A DNA stretch of 64,000 nucleotides. It comes from Papio anubis. Its lineage: Eukaryota > Chordata > Mammalia > Primates > Cercopithecidae. Below the pieces are notes generated by a model. That model worked only from the letters and a program-made list of their open reading frames with translations, did not search any database and was not told the DNA's origin. Where the stretch lies: NCBI RefSeq assembly GCF_008728515.1, contig NC_044986.1:113758313-113822312 (forward strand). Reading direction: 5' to 3'. Made by a program: the position numbers and the translations under genes. Each line of letters opens with the position of its first letter. The first letter of the stretch is position 1. Shown here piece after piece: positions 36,741 to 48,627 of this stretch.

Positions 36741-37040
36741 TGACTGGGTGTGGTGGCTCACGCCTATAATCCTGACACTTTGGGAGGCCAAGGTGGGTGG
36801 ATCACTTGAGGCCAGGAGTTCAAGACCAGCCTGATCAGCATGGTGAAACCCTGACTACTAAAAATACAGAAACTCGCCAGGTGTGGTGTTGGGTGTCTGC
36901 AGTCCCAGCTACTCCAGAGACTGAGGCACGAGAATTGCTGGAACCCAGGAGGCGGAGATTGCAGTGATCCGAGATAACGCCACTGCACTCCAGCCTGGGT
37001 GAGCGAGCAAGACTCTGTCTCAAAAAAAGAAAAAAAAAAT
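36741..37040 (+). mobile_element. Alu SINE, second of three
   Basis: Starts directly on the tail of the previous copy (GACTGGGTGTGGTGGCTCAC). Confidence 0.9.
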
Positions 37041-37042
37041 CT

Positions 37043-37331
37043 TGGCCGGGCGCGGTGGCTCAAGCCTGTAATCCCAGCACTTTGGGAGGCTGAGACGGGC
37101 GGATCACGAGGTCAGGAGATCGAGACCATCCTGGCTAACACGGTGAAACCCCGTCTCTACTAAAAAATACAAAAAAAAAAAAACTAGCCGGGCGAGGTGG
37201 CGGGCGCCTGTAGTCCCAGCTACTCAGGAGGCTGAGGCAGGAGAATGGCGGGAACCCGGGAGGCGGAGCTTGCAGTGAGCTGAGATCCGGCCACTGCACT
37301 CCAGCCTGGGCGCCAGAGCGAGACTCCGTCT

Positions 37332-37365
<34 letters not shown>
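37043..37365 (+). mobile_element. AluYR-like SINE, third of three, 33-base A-tail
   Basis: Near-consensus young copy with GGCTCAAGCCTG, AACTAGCCGGGCGAGGTGGC and GAGATCCGGCCACTGCAC. The pure A-tail at 37333-37365 suggests recent insertion. Confidence 0.93.
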
Positions 37366-37369
<4 letters not shown>

Positions 37370-37890
37370 AGGACCTCCTACATGTCAGGCCCTGTCCTAG
37401 GCACTGAGGATAGATTCGGCAGTGATGAACATACACACCCATCCCCCACCTCACTTCAGGTCTTCCAGACCTTTTCTATATGTTGGAGCTGTAGACACCA
37501 TTAGAAGAGCTGGACTTCTGCGTCCACCATCCTGTACAAAGATTGTTTCCAGGTTGAAGAAGCTGCAAATGAGCTTTCTGCTTTCCAGAGGCAGGCAGTA
37601 CCAAACAGCCTTTCCCAGATGGGGGACTCCATGAATCTCTCACACCAGAGACCCCACACAGGCACCAGGGTTAGAGTGCACGGAAGAGTTCTGTCAAAAC
37701 GCTCTCTGGGATATAACAACACCAGACATTGTCCAACAGTGTCTCATCACAAGTCAGAAACTCCTACTGCTCCTCAAGCTGTCCCTCCCCGACATTAGCC
37801 ACAGAGGGGGAGACTGGAGAGACTGGGTGGTGGTCCCAGATGGGCCACTAACATGCTATATGATCTTGCATAGTTCATTCCAACCCTGTC
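37366..37890. other. Intergenic, unique with MIR fragment
   Basis: 37370-37430 looks like a MIR piece (CAGGCCCTGTCCTAGGCACTG). The rest is unassigned. Confidence 0.5.
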
Positions 37891-37892
37891 CT

Positions 37893-38203
37893 CCTTTTTT
37901 TTTTTTTTTGTTTTTTGAGACGGAGTCTCACTCTGTCACCCAGGCTGGAGTGCAGTGGCATGATCTCCACTCACTGCAAGCTCCGCCGCCTCCCGGGTTC
38001 ACACCATTCTCCTGCCTCAGCCTCCCGAGAAGCTGGGACTACAGGCACCTGCCACCACACCCGGCTAACTTTTTTTTGTATTTTTAGTAGAGACAGGGTT
38101 TCACCGTATTTTCCAGGATGGTCTCTATCTCCTGACCTCGTGATCCGCCTGCCTCAGCCTCCCAAAGTGCTGGGATTACAGGCGTGAGCCACCACGCCCG
38201 GCC
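37893..38203 (-). mobile_element. AluY-like SINE, antisense
   Basis: CCAACCCTGTCCT is perfectly duplicated before (37880) and after (38206) the element. Confidence 0.92.
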
Positions 38204-38473
38204 CCAACCCTGTCCTTCTGTGTCCCACTCATATAATGAGGGGTTTGACAAGAAGATCCCTGAGGTACCTGCTTCCTCTTTAAAACTCTCTGGCACCCAG
38301 ACACAGCCCAAGTTCCAGTGAACATCTGCACTGAGGTCCAAACCCCTGCTGCATTTTGCTCTTTGCCTGGAAAAGGGTGTTGCCATGTCAGCCATACCCT
38401 GTTTGCTTCCTGAGAAACATGGAGAAAAGTCTCCCTTGAATCTGTGAATTTCAGGTTTTTTCGGAGTTGGATC

Positions 38474-38564
38474 CCAGGACAGTCTCGATCTCCTGACCTT
38501 GTGATCTGCTCGCCTCGGCCTCCCAAAGTGCTGGGATTACAGGCGTGAGCCACCGTGCCCGGCC
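38474..38564 (-). mobile_element. Alu fragment, antisense
   Basis: Only the left-arm end of an antisense Alu (CAGTCTCGATCTCCTGACC to GTGCCCGGCC), with no T-tail. Confidence 0.85.
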
Positions 38565-38734
38565 CTGCATCAGACTTCCTTTAAGTGGCACTAGGATTTT
38601 GGAGAGGGTTTTCATTGAGTGGAAACACCAGGAGGACAGTAAGAGCTTTGGAAAGGTAGACGTGGAACCAGCTCTTTGCAGTATGAAGGACTTCTAAGAA
38701 GGCTGGGGGAAGCTGGTAAGAAAGGAAACCATCT

Positions 38735-39043
38735 GGCCAGGTGTGGTGGCTCACGCCTGTAATCCCAGCACTTTGGGAGGCCGAGGTGGGCAGATCATGA
38801 GGTCAAGAGATCGAGACCGTCCTGGCCAACATGGTGAAACCCCATCTCTACTACAAACAACAACAACAACAAAAAATTAGCTGGGCGTGGTGGTGGGCCC
38901 TGTAGTCCTAGTTACTAGGGAGGCAGAGGCAGGAGAATGGCGTGAACCCGGGAGGCAGAGCTTGCAGTGAGCCGAGATTGCACCACTGCACTCCAGCTTG
39001 GGCGATGGAGCAAGACTCCGTCTCAAAAAAAGAAAAAAAAAAA
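38735..39043 (+). mobile_element. Alu SINE
   Basis: GGCCAGGTGTGGTGGCTCAC. The mid linker carries a CAA run (38853-38872). Confidence 0.9.
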
Positions 39044-39057
39044 AGGGAAAACATGGC

Positions 39058-39356
39058 TGGGCTGGGCACGGTGGCTCACTCCTGTAATCCCAGCACTTTT
39101 GGAGGCCGAGGAGGACAGATCACTTAAGGTCAGGAGATCGAGATCAGCCTGGCCAACATGGTGAAACCCTATCGCTACTAAAGATACAAAAACTAGCCGG
39201 GTGTGGTGTAGGCCTGTAATCCCAGCTACTCGGGAGGCTGAGGTAGGGGAATTGTTTGAACCCGGGAGGTAGAAGTCGCAGTGAGCCAAGATCGTGCCAC
39301 TGCACTCCAACCTGGGCAACAGAGGCAGACTCCATCTCAAAAAAAAAAAAAAAAAA
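39058..39356 (+). mobile_element. Alu SINE
   Basis: Directly follows the previous copy. A-tail 39339-39356, with GGGAAAACA-like flanks. Confidence 0.9.
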
Positions 39357-39998
39357 GGAAAACAGGTACGTAGTCATGACACATGTCACCCAATCACAGG
39401 TCAGTCTCACAAAAGCAGTATTTGGAGAAGAAATCTGCCTTCCTCCTTCATCCTGGGCAGGAATGAGGGGTGCCGGGCCAAAAGAGGAAGAGATTGGAAG
39501 TCTCTGGTGATCAGCAGGACTGGTGCCCCTTGTCCCTGCAGCCTGCTCCTTGCCCAGCAGACTAAGAGTTCAAACTGCCTTTGGGACGTTCTTAGCCACA
39601 TGGCCCAGCTCCATCACAGAAGGGCCTGGAAACCCAACTGCTGCTTGCCCTAGCTAAGCCACTTCACTGGCCAGAGCTTGTCTCCATCGTCCTCATCCCT
39701 GGCCTTCCACTGTGGAACCTGGGAGGCCCTCTCAGTAGATAGCTGGCACTTTGTAGACTGGGACCAAAGGAAACCACTCTCTCTGCGCTGGGCCCTGATT
39801 CTGCGACAATGGCTGGACGCTTGGTGAATTATACAGATACTCACAGTTCTTACCGTCTTGACCACATTCACATCCATGCTACGTTTATAGTTCATATGGC
39901 CCTAACCCTGAGAAAGGTCCAGCATAATGGTTTTGCAAGGTCAAACAAGAAATCAAAACTCAAGTAGTTTTATATGTAGATCTCTTCCATAAGCAATT
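39357..39998. other. Intergenic, unique
   Basis: 640 bases, no repeat or gene recognised. Confidence 0.5.
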
Positions 39999-40001
39999 CT
40001 T

Positions 40002-40301
40002 CTTTTTTTCTTTTCCTAACAACAAGGTCTTCCTCAGTTGCCCAGGCTGCAGTGCAGTGGCACAATTACAGTTTGATTGCAGCCTCAAACTCCTGGGCTC
40101 AAGGGATCATCTGCCTCAACCTCCCAAGTAGGTGAGACTACAGGTGTGTACCACCACACCCAGCTAATTTTTGTATTTTTGGTAGAGATGGGGTCTTGCT
40201 ATGTTGCCCAGGCTAGTCTCAAACTCCTGGCTTCAAGTGATCTTCCCGCCTTGACCTCCCAAACGGCTGAGATTGCAGACGTGAGCCACGTCGCCCAGCC
40301 T
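40002..40301 (-). mobile_element. Old Alu, antisense
   Basis: Diverged Alu. AATTCTTCTT is repeated on both sides. Confidence 0.85.
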
Positions 40302-40354
40302 GAAAAATTCTTCTTACATCTTACAGGATTCATAACCACCACACCACCTCCTCT

Positions 40355-40560
40355 CCAGGGTGGCTGAAAGCACAGTGTTCAAATCCTGGCTCCGTCACTG
40401 CTTCTGTAACTTTAGACGAACGACTAACTATGAGTTCTTAGGCAAATACTCATTGACTCTGAACTTCACAAGGGGACACTAGGACCGACTCCAGTGATTT
40501 TTATCAGGACCACATGAGATGATTTAGATAGAAGGGCTTGTAAAATGTCAAACATGGTAT
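40355..40560 (-). mobile_element. MIR fragment
   Basis: GTTCAAATCCTGGCTCCGTC and CACATGAGATGATTTAGATAG are MIR-type blocks. Confidence 0.6.
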
Positions 40561-40595
40561 AAAATGATAGCCATTATAATATTGATTATTATTAC

Positions 40596-41264
40596 TGATA
40601 TGGTTTGGCTGTGTCCCCACCCAAATCTCATCTTGAATTGTCACTGCCATAATTCCCACATGTTGTGGGCGGGATCCGGTAGGAGATGGTTGAATCATGG
40701 GGGCAGTTTCTCCCATACTGCTGTCATGGTATTGAATACGTCTCATGAGAGCTGATGATTTTACAAGGGAAAACCCCTTTTGCTTTCCTTTCACTCTCTG
40801 CTTGCATGCCACCATGTAAGACGTGCTTCTTGCCTTCAACCATGATTGTGAGGCCCCCCCAGCCACATGGAATTGTGAGTCCATTAAACGTCTTTTTTTT
40901 TTTTTTTTTTTTTGAGACAGAGTCTCACTCTGTTGCCAGACTGGAGTGGAGTGGCACGATCTTGGCTCACTGAGACCTCTGACTCCCAGGTTCAAGCAAT
41001 TCTCCTGCCTCAGCCTGCCAAGTAGCTGGGATCACAGGCACATGCCACCATACCCAGCTAATTTTTCTATTTTTAGTAGAGACAGAGTTTCAACATGTTG
41101 TCCAGGAGGGTCTCGATCTCCTGACCTCTGATCCACCCATCTTAGCCTCCCAAAGTTCTGGGATTACAGGCGTGAGCCACCAATCCCGGCCAAACCTCTT
41201 TTTCTTTATAAATTACCCAGTCTCGGGTATATCTTTAACAGCAGTGTAAAAACAGACTAATACA
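40596..41264 (+). mobile_element. THE1/MST-type solo LTR (ERVL-MaLR), interrupted by Alu
   Basis: Begins TGATATGGTTTGGCTGTGTC and ends AACAGACTAATACA, with ATTAC on both sides (40591-40595 and 41265-41269). There is no internal retroviral sequence. It carries an antisense Alu at about 40893-41191 and is in opposite orientation to the LTR at 8250-8925. Confidence 0.9.
40893..41191 (-). mobile_element. Alu SINE, antisense, inside LTR
   Basis: T-run 40893-40913 to CACCAATCCCGGCC. AAACGTCTT and AAACCTCTT flank it. Confidence 0.9.
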
Positions 41265-41377
41265 ATTACACAGGGCCCAGTTTTCATCAGACACTCAGTG
41301 TTTACAGTTTGAATAATGGGGAAGACCTGCTGTCATGCTCATGGATGGAGCTGAGAAACATTCTAGAAAAGCTGCTT

Positions 41378-41671
41378 GGCCGGGCGCAGTGGCTCATACC
41401 TGTAATCCTAGCACTTTGGGAGGTTGAGGCAGGCGGATCACTTGAGGTCAGGAGTTCAAGACCAGCCTGGCTAACATGGTGAAACCTCATCTCTACTAAA
41501 AATACAAAAATTAGCCGGGCATGGTGGCATGCGCCTGTAGTCCCAGCTACTCAGGAAGCTGAGGCACAAGAATCACTTGAACCCGGGAGGCTTCAGTGAC
41601 CGAGATTGCTCCACTGCACTCCAGCTTGGGCAGCAGAAAGAGACTCTGTCTTAAAAAAAAAAAAAAAAAAG
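41378..41671 (+). mobile_element. Alu SINE
   Basis: GGCCGGGCGCAGTGGCTCAT head, 18-base A-tail, AAAAGCT flanks. The right arm has a small internal deletion near 41590. Confidence 0.9.
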
Positions 41672-42112
41672 CTTATTTTGTTTCCAGTTACTGGTCCCAG
41701 TCTCACATTGGATGGCATTGCCACAGGTTTTTTGGCAGAACTTCTGAGTCCTAAGTGCAGTTCAGCACAAACAAAAGCCTGGCTCTGACCCAACATCTAA
41801 ATCAATGAATTAGTTCTCCCCTCATCCATTAACCTTGGGTCTGGAGCAGTGGAGGAATCGGGAACTCTAAGCTATTTGAGATGCCTGGAGGACTGCAGCA
41901 GAAAATGCAGGGAACCCTTAGTCTCCCAAAAAAGGAGTGGCCAAAATAACCAGGGCAATCTGGCCATCTTAGTTTCGTCTAATTTTCTAGATAGTTCTAC
42001 GGGTCAAAATGATGAAAGAACAAAGTGACCAAGAGAGACAATACAAATGAGAGAGGGGTGTGCTCTCCCTATGAGTGATAAATTGCACCTACGTGACTAT
42101 ATCACCCCTGCT
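41672..42112. other. Intergenic, unique
   Basis: 440 bases, nothing recognised. Confidence 0.5.
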
Positions 42113-42114
42113 TA

Positions 42115-42421
42115 CTTTTTTTTGTTTGTTTTTGAGACAGAGTTTCACTCTTATTGCCCAGACTGCAATGCAATGGCACGATGTCAGCTCACTGCAACCT
42201 CTGCCTCCTGGGTTCAAGCGATTCTCCTGCCTCAGCCTCCTGAGTAGCTGGGATTTACAGGCACTTGCCACCACACCCGGCTAATTTATTTTTGTATTTT
42301 TAATAGAGACAGGGTTTTGCTATGTTGACCAGGCTGGTCTCAAACTCCTGACCTCAGGTGATCCACCCACCTCAGCCCCCCAAAGTACTGGGATTACAGG
42401 CGTAAGCCACTGCACCCGGCC
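42115..42421 (-). mobile_element. Alu SINE, antisense
   Basis: CCCTGCTTACTTTT and CCCTACTTACTTTT flank it. Confidence 0.9.
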
Positions 42422-42524
42422 AATCCCTACTTACTTTTAAGCCTTCACTTTCGAGATATGTCTTCCTTTCCCCCCAACTTCCCTCCCTAACCTTTCGGAG
42501 ACTTTCTTAAAAGTGTGATTAAAG

Positions 42525-42830
42525 ATTGATGGTGGTGGTTCACCCTTGTAACCCCAGCACTTTGGGAGGTCAAAGTAAAAGGATTGCTTGAGCCCAGAAG
42601 TTTGAGACCAGCCTGAGCAACATAGCAACATCCTTTCTCAACAAAAAATAAAAATAGCCAGTTGTGGTACCATGTACCCATAGTCCCAACTGCTCAGAAG
42701 GCTAAAGCAGGAGGATCGCTTGAGCCCGGGAGTTCAAGGCCGCAGTGAGCTAGGATCTTGCCACTGCACTCCAGCGTCAACTCCTTTAGAGCAAGATCCT
42801 GCCTCTAAAACAAACAAACAAAAAATTTAA
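42525..42830 (+). mobile_element. Very old Alu (AluJ-like)
   Basis: Strongly diverged sense Alu with an AAAC-type tail. Confidence 0.8.
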
Positions 42831-42853
42831 GTGTGGTTGTAAAACAAAACCTA

Positions 42854-43134
42854 GGCCAGGAGCGGTGGCTCATGCCTATAATCCAGCACTTTGGGAGGCC
42901 GAGGCAGGCGGATCACCTGAGGTCGGGAGTTCAGAACCAGCCTGACCAATATGGAGAAACCCCGTTTCTAGTAAAAATACAAAATTAGCCAGGCATGGTG
43001 ACACATGCCTGTAATCCCAGCTACTCGGGAGGTTGAGGCAAGAGAACTGCTTGAACCCAGGAGGCGGAGGTTGCGGTGAGCCGAGCAACAGGAGTGAAAT
43101 TCCATCTCAAAAAACAAACACAAAAACAAAAAAC
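42854..43134 (+). mobile_element. Alu SINE, right arm deleted
   Basis: GGCCAGGAGCGGTGGCTCAT. About 30 bases of the right arm are missing at GAGCCGAGCAACAGGAG. AAAC-repeat tail. Confidence 0.88.
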
Positions 43135-43136
43135 TA

Positions 43137-43372
43137 GGCCAGGGCGCAGTGGCTCACACTTGTAATCCCAGCACTTTGGGAGGCCAAGGTGGGCAGATCA
43201 CTTGAGGTCGGGAGTTCAAGACCAGCCTGGCCAACATGGTGAAACCCCATCTCTACTAAAAATACAAAAATTAGCCAAGCGTGATGGCAGGTGCCTGTAG
43301 TCCCAGCTAGTCGGGAGACTGAGGCAGGAGAATCACTTGAACCCAGGAGGCAGAGGTTGCAGTGAGCTGAGA
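43137..43372 (+). mobile_element. Alu SINE, 3' truncated
   Basis: Starts on the tail of the previous Alu and stops inside the right arm at GTGAGCTGAGAAC, with no tail. Confidence 0.88.
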
Positions 43373-43967
43373 ACATTGCTTATGGTTTACTGATGGTCTG
43401 GTCAGTCCTGTGCTAATGAAGGTAGTAGAAAGGGGAATTTGATATTAAAGGGCAGAAGAAATGGTACAGTCAAACTCTAAAGAGTCCTACCAGTCCACAG
43501 CCTTGGATGGACCAAGAGATAGTCCCTTGTTAATGTAATGATATCTCACACAGCTCTCTGTGTTTTATCTATTTTTTGCTTTGTTATACATTGCGCATTT
43601 CCAAAAAAGGATTTAAGGCACTTTAAAATAAAAGCTAAGGCATCAGAAACTACGGAGAAAAAGGCAGTCATAATTATACCAAGAACCAGGGGTGGGACAA
43701 GATTTTTATTGAACACTAAATTTAGCTCATTTTGAGCATCATTTTTTAGTATTTGAGCATCCGTTAGTAGGGACTAACGGGAAAAAAATTGTGATGACGC
43801 TCTTTTCAGATAACAGCTTTTCCACAATAAAATTAAATTCTAAAAGGAATTTATTATTAAATCAAAATGAGTAAAAACACTACATTTCCTTATCTGGCTC
43901 TTTCTTGTTTTTGGCCTTTAATAAAAGCCAAGAGGGGAGAATACTGACTTGCGGCTGAGCCAGGGTG
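43373..43967. other. Intergenic, AT-rich, unique
   Basis: 595 bases, no feature recognised. Confidence 0.5.
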
Positions 43968-44263
43968 ATTTTTTTTTTTTCAGATGGAGTTTCCCGCTTG
44001 TTGCCCAGGCTGGAGTGCAATGGCGCGATCTCGGCTCACAGCAACCTCTGCCTCCCAGGTTCGAGTGATTCTCCTGCTTCAGGCTCCCAAGTAGCTGGGA
44101 TTACAGGTGCACGCCACCACACCTAGCTAATTTTGTATTTTTGGTAGAGACGGGGTTTCACCATGTTGACCAGGCTGGTCTTGAACTCCCGACCTCAGGT
44201 AATCCGCCTGCCTTGGCCTCCCAAAGAGCTGGGATTACAGGCATGAGCCACCGCTCCCGAGTC
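43968..44263 (-). mobile_element. Alu SINE, antisense
   Basis: TTTTTCAGATGGAGTTTCCC to GCCACCGCTCCC. GGGTGATT flanks both ends. Confidence 0.9.
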
Positions 44264-44485
44264 AGGGTGATTCTACAAGTCCGAATGTATTCATGTCTGA
44301 TGACCAATCTTCATACAAGGGTGGGACTCAGAAGATCTAGACCCCAGCCTCTCAGTGTCCCCTGTGCCTCTGCATCAGATTCACCTGAATTGCTCATAAA
44401 ATATAGATTCTAGAGCCAACCCAGATCTTTTGAATCAGAATATTGAGAGGAGGAGACATAAATCTATATTTTTGAAACCTGGTGA

Positions 44486-44816
44486 TTTTTTTTTCCTTTT
44501 TTTTTTTAAATTATACTTTAAGTTCTGGGGTACATGTGCAGAACATGCAGGTTTGTTACATAGGTATACATGTGCCATGGTGGTTTGCTGCACCCATCAA
44601 CCCATCACCTACATTAGGTATTTCTCCTAATGTTACCCCTCCCCTAACCCACAACCCCGCGACAGGCCCCGGTGTGTGTGATGTTCTCCTCTCTGCGTCC
44701 ATGTGTTCTCATTGTTGAACTCCCACTTATGAGTGAGAACGTGCGGTGTTTGGTTTTCTGTTCCTGTGATAGTTTGCTGAGAATGATGGTTTCCAGCTGC
44801 ATCCATGTCCCAACTT
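44486..44816 (-). mobile_element. 5'-truncated L1P, antisense
   Basis: TTAAGTTCTGGGGTACATGT through CATAGGTATACATGTGCCAT to CAGCTGCATCCATGTCC is the antisense L1 3' end. It is non-coding. Confidence 0.9.
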
Positions 44817-44904
44817 GGTGATTCTGATGCCTACTAAACTTTAAGGCATTGTGACGTAGAAAAGAATAACTGTGTATGGCCCCACACGCATTACTTTGTT
44901 GTTG

Positions 44905-45525
44905 TTGTTTTCAGATGGCGTCTTCCTTTGTCACCCAGGCTAGAGTGCAGTGGCACAATACCAGCTCACTGCAACACCACTCACTGCAACCTCCACCTCC
45001 CAGGTTCAAGCAATTCTCCTGCCTCAGCCTCCTGAGTAGCTGGGACTGCAAGCGCGTGCCGCCACACCTGTCTAATTTTTTTTTTTTTTTTTTTTTTTGA
45101 GACGGAGTCTGGCTCTGTCCCCTGGGCTGGAGTGCAGTGGCACCATCTCGGCTCACTGCAAGGTCCGCCTCCTGGGTTCATGCCATTCTCCTGCCTCAGC
45201 CCCCCGAGTAGCTGGGACTACAGGCGCCTGCCACCACGCCCGGCTAATGTTTTGTATTTTCAGTAGAGATGGGGTTTCACTGCGTTAGCCAGGATGGTCT
45301 GGATCTCCTGACCTCGTGATCCGCCCGCCTCAGCCTCCCACAGTGCTGGGATTACAGGCTTGAGCCACCGCGCCCGGCCACCTGTCTAATTTTTATATTT
45401 TTAGTGGAGATCATGTTTTACCATGGTGGCCAGGCTGGTCTCGAACTCCAGACTTCAAGTGATTCATCTGCCTTGGCCTCCCAAAGTGCTGGGACTACAG
45501 GCGCGAACCACTGCGCCCGGCTGGC
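44905..45525 (-). mobile_element. Antisense Alu interrupted by a younger antisense Alu
   Basis: The outer copy is 44905-45077 plus 45379-45525. The inner copy at about 45078-45378 has the CAGGCTTGAGCCACCGCGCC variant. CACCTGTCTAATTTTT is duplicated around the inner element. Confidence 0.92.
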
Positions 45526-45635
45526 ATTTTCTTTTTTATTGTCTGCACTGCCAGTTAGAAAGAATTCCCTGTGCTTTAGATATCTGATACTAGCTAGAAT
45601 TGACAGATTATTATAAAATTAAGGGGTCTCACACA

Positions 45636-45928
45636 GACTTTTTTTTTGAGACAGTTTCACTCTGCCACACAGGCTGGAGTGCAATGGTGCGGTCTCGGCT
45701 CCCTGCAACCTCTGCCTTCTGGGTTCAAGTGATTCTCCTGCCTCAGCCTCCCAAGTAGCTGAAATTACAGGCTTGCACCACTACACCCAGCTAATTTTTG
45801 CATTTTTAGTAGAGATGGGGTTTCACCATGTTGGTCAGGCTGGTCTTGAACCCCTGACCTCAGGTGATCTGCCCACCTCGGCCTCCTAAAGTGTTGGGAT
45901 TACAAGCATGAGCCACTGCACCAGGTCC
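45636..45928 (-). mobile_element. Alu SINE, antisense
   Basis: TTTTTTTTGAGACAGTTTCAC to GCCACTGCACCAGGTCC. The flank CAGACT occurs on both sides. Confidence 0.9.
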
Positions 45929-46061
45929 AGACTCTCTTTTTCAAAGAAAGGCCACCATTCCCAAAGTTGCAGGATCCAAATTCTTCTTGACAACGAATTA
46001 TGAGCCTGCCTCAATGAGCATCTAATTATAGCCCAATATCATGCACCATACAGTATACGAG

Positions 46062-46272
46062 AGAGCCTGAGCAACAAAGGGGACCCTGTCCCTGCAAAAA
46101 GGAAAAATTTTTAAATTAACCAGGCACGAGGCATGTGTCTGGAGTCCAAGCTACTCAGGAGACTGAGGCAGGAAGATTGCTTGAGCCCAGGAGTTCGAGG
46201 CTGCTGTGAGCTAGGATCATGCCACTGCATTCCAGCCTGGGTTACAGAGCAAGACCCTGTCTCAGGAAGAAA
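46062..46272 (+). mobile_element. Partial old Alu
   Basis: Sense Alu lacking the head. Starts around GAGCCTGAGCAACAAAGGGG. Confidence 0.8.
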
Positions 46273-46505
46273 AGTAGGCTTAAATTTCAGAGACGTGTTA
46301 GCCACTGGCCACCATGATCACAGAAAGATTTCATATGGCTCCTAACACATACGTAACAGTGAGAAGCAATGCCTCTAGTCACGTCTGTTAGAATAAACAG
46401 GTGAGATGGGTGTGATCCCTGAATACCATCTTTACAGAAGATTCTATTGTAAAAGAAACCACTAAAACTTTCTCAATGAAAGAGCTGATTGGTAAACAGG
46501 AATAC

Positions 46506-46802
46506 TTTTTTATTTATTTGTTTGTTTTCAGATGGAGTCTCGCTCTGTTGCCCAGGCTGGAGTGCAATGGTGCCATCTTGGCTCACAGCAACCTCTGCCT
46601 CCTGGGTTCAAGTGATTCTCCTGCCTCAGCCTCCCAAGGAGCTGGGATGACAGGTGCCTGCCACCATGCCTGGCTAATGTTTTATTTTTAGTAGGATTTT
46701 GCCTTGTTGGCCAGGCTGCTCTCGAACTCCTGACCTCAAGTGATCCTCTTGCCATGGCCTCCCAAAGTGTTGGATTACAGGTGTGAGCCATCATGCCTGC
46801 CT
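46506..46802 (-). mobile_element. Alu SINE, antisense
   Basis: TTTTCAGATGGAGTCTCGCTC to ATCATGCCTGCC. GGTAAACAGGA repeats around it. Confidence 0.9.
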
Positions 46803-47097
46803 GGTAAACAGGAGTACTATGAGCCAGTTGTTACACTATTGGTAGCCTGAAATCTGCCACATGTATTAACACCATGAATAGCAGCAAATGATACAAATGT
46901 GGGCTTATTTTTCCCACAGAGAACTGGTTGACCAGCATACTGTTACTGAGAAACCACGGTTCCATCCAGGTCCTGCTCCTTGCTGCACAGAAAGCCATTC
47001 ACTGAGATTTCATCTATTGCCAAGGAAGAAGGCTTTTATTGGGTGCTGCAACCAAGGAGATGGGAGCTCAGTTTCAAATCCACCTCCCTGACTGACT
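46803..47097. other. Intergenic, unique
   Basis: 295 bases, nothing recognised. Confidence 0.5.
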
Positions 47098-47207
47098 AGG
47101 ATGGCGTAAACCCAGGAGGCTTGCAGTGAGCTGAGATCCGGCCACTGCACTCCAGCCTGGGCGACAGAGCGAGACTCCGTCTCAAAAAAAAAAAAAAAAA
47201 AAAAAAA
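47098..47207 (+). mobile_element. 5'-truncated AluYR-like fragment
   Basis: Only the right-arm end remains (GAGCTGAGATCCGGCCACTG) with a 23-base A-tail. The head is missing. Confidence 0.88.
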
Positions 47208-47309
47208 CCAGCAGGGAAGAAATGTAACAATGTGTAAGAAAACAGGAACTAGGGAGTGCCAAGGAGGCACCTGCTACCCTGAGCCCGTGAGTTTCAGTCC
47301 TTTGATACT

Positions 47310-47598
47310 TTTTTAAAAAATTTTTTAGAGGAGTCTAGCTCTGTCACCAGGTTGGAGTGCAGTGGCACGATCTCGATCTTGGCTCTACCTCCCAGGTTCA
47401 AGTGATTCTCCTGCCTCAGCCTCCCAAGTAGCTGGGACTACCGGCGTGCGGCACCACACCCAGCTAATTTTTGTATTTTTAGTAGAGATGGAGTTTCAAA
47501 TGTTGGCCAGAATGGCCTAGATCTCTTGACCTCGTGATCTGCCTGCCTCAGCCTCCCAAAGTGCTTGGATTACAGGCGTGAGCCACTGCGCCCGGCCA
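47310..47598 (-). mobile_element. Alu SINE, antisense
   Basis: TTTTTTAGAGGAGTCTAGCTC to CACTGCGCCCGGCC. GATACTTTTTT and AATACTTTTTT flank it. Confidence 0.88.
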
Positions 47599-47599
47599 A

Positions 47600-47897
47600 T
47601 ACTTTTTTTTTTTTTTTTGAGATGAGGTCTTGCTTTGTCACCCAGGCTGGAGTGCAGTGGCATGATCTCGGCTCACTGCAACCTCCACCTCCTGGGTTCA
47701 AGCAGTTCTCCTACCTCAGCCTCCCAAGTAGCTGGGACTACAGATGCATGCCACCACGCCCGGCTAATATGTTGTATTTTTAGTAGAGACGGGGTTTCAC
47801 CGTGTTATCCAGGATAGTCTCTATCTGACTTCGTGATCTGCCCAGCTCAGCCTCCCAAAGTGCTGGGATTACAGGCGTGAGCCAAGAGACCCTGCAG
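47600..47897 (-). mobile_element. Alu SINE, antisense
   Basis: Follows the previous antisense copy directly. It ends GTGAGCCAAGAGACC with a small deletion near 47828. Confidence 0.88.
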
Positions 47898-47982
47898 ATA
47901 CTTTTTTTAGAGACTTGAAAGTCTTTTCCCGAGGAAGGAACTTAGATAAAAAATAATAATAACAATACAAGTTTCAAGCTTT

Positions 47983-48285
47983 GGCCGGGCGCGGTGGCTC
48001 AAGCCTGTAATCCCAGCACTTTGGGAGGCCGAGACGGGCGGATCACGAGGTCAGGAGATTGAGACCATCCTGGCTAACACAGTGAAACCCCGTCTCTACT
48101 AAAAAAAATACAAAAAAAACTAGCCGGGCGAGGTGGCGGGTGCCTGTAGTCCCAGCTACTTGGGAGGCCGAGGCAGGAGAATGGCGTAAACCCGGGAGGC
48201 GGAGCTTGCAGTGAGCTGAGATCCGGCCACTGCACTCCAGCCTGGGCGACAGAGCGAGACTCCGTCTCAACAACAACAAAAAAAA
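47983..48285 (+). mobile_element. AluYR-like SINE with perfect target duplication
   Basis: Near-consensus young copy (GGCTCAAGCCTG; GAGATCCGGCCACTGCAC). The 14-base repeat AAGTTTCAAGCTTT lies at 47969-47982 and 48287-48300. Confidence 0.95.
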
Positions 48286-48300
48286 CAAGTTTCAAGCTTT

Positions 48301-48626
48301 AACAGCGGAAGGGTCCGTTTCTGTGTTTATCCAAAAAGAACTGTCTCTGGGACTCTTAGGCTGGTTTCAGTACCATGGGTGCATACTGAAGAATGATGCT
48401 GAAACCCTTGACAAGGAGAATCACACACCCTTTCCACGTGGACACCCCTCCTGTCTTCTCCTCAGTGCCACTTCGAAAATGGTCTATGTGGAAAGTTGAG
48501 CTTCCCCAGGTAGTCAGGAGCATCTTAATGCTATGAAGCCAGGCTTAATACATAAGGGTTGTTTAAACAACCACAAAAAAAACAAACCTTCAGCTGATAT
48601 ATATTTTTCATTAAGAACAATGCTTT
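48301..48626. other. Intergenic, unique
   Basis: 325 bases, nothing recognised. Confidence 0.5.
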
Positions 48627-48627
48627 T

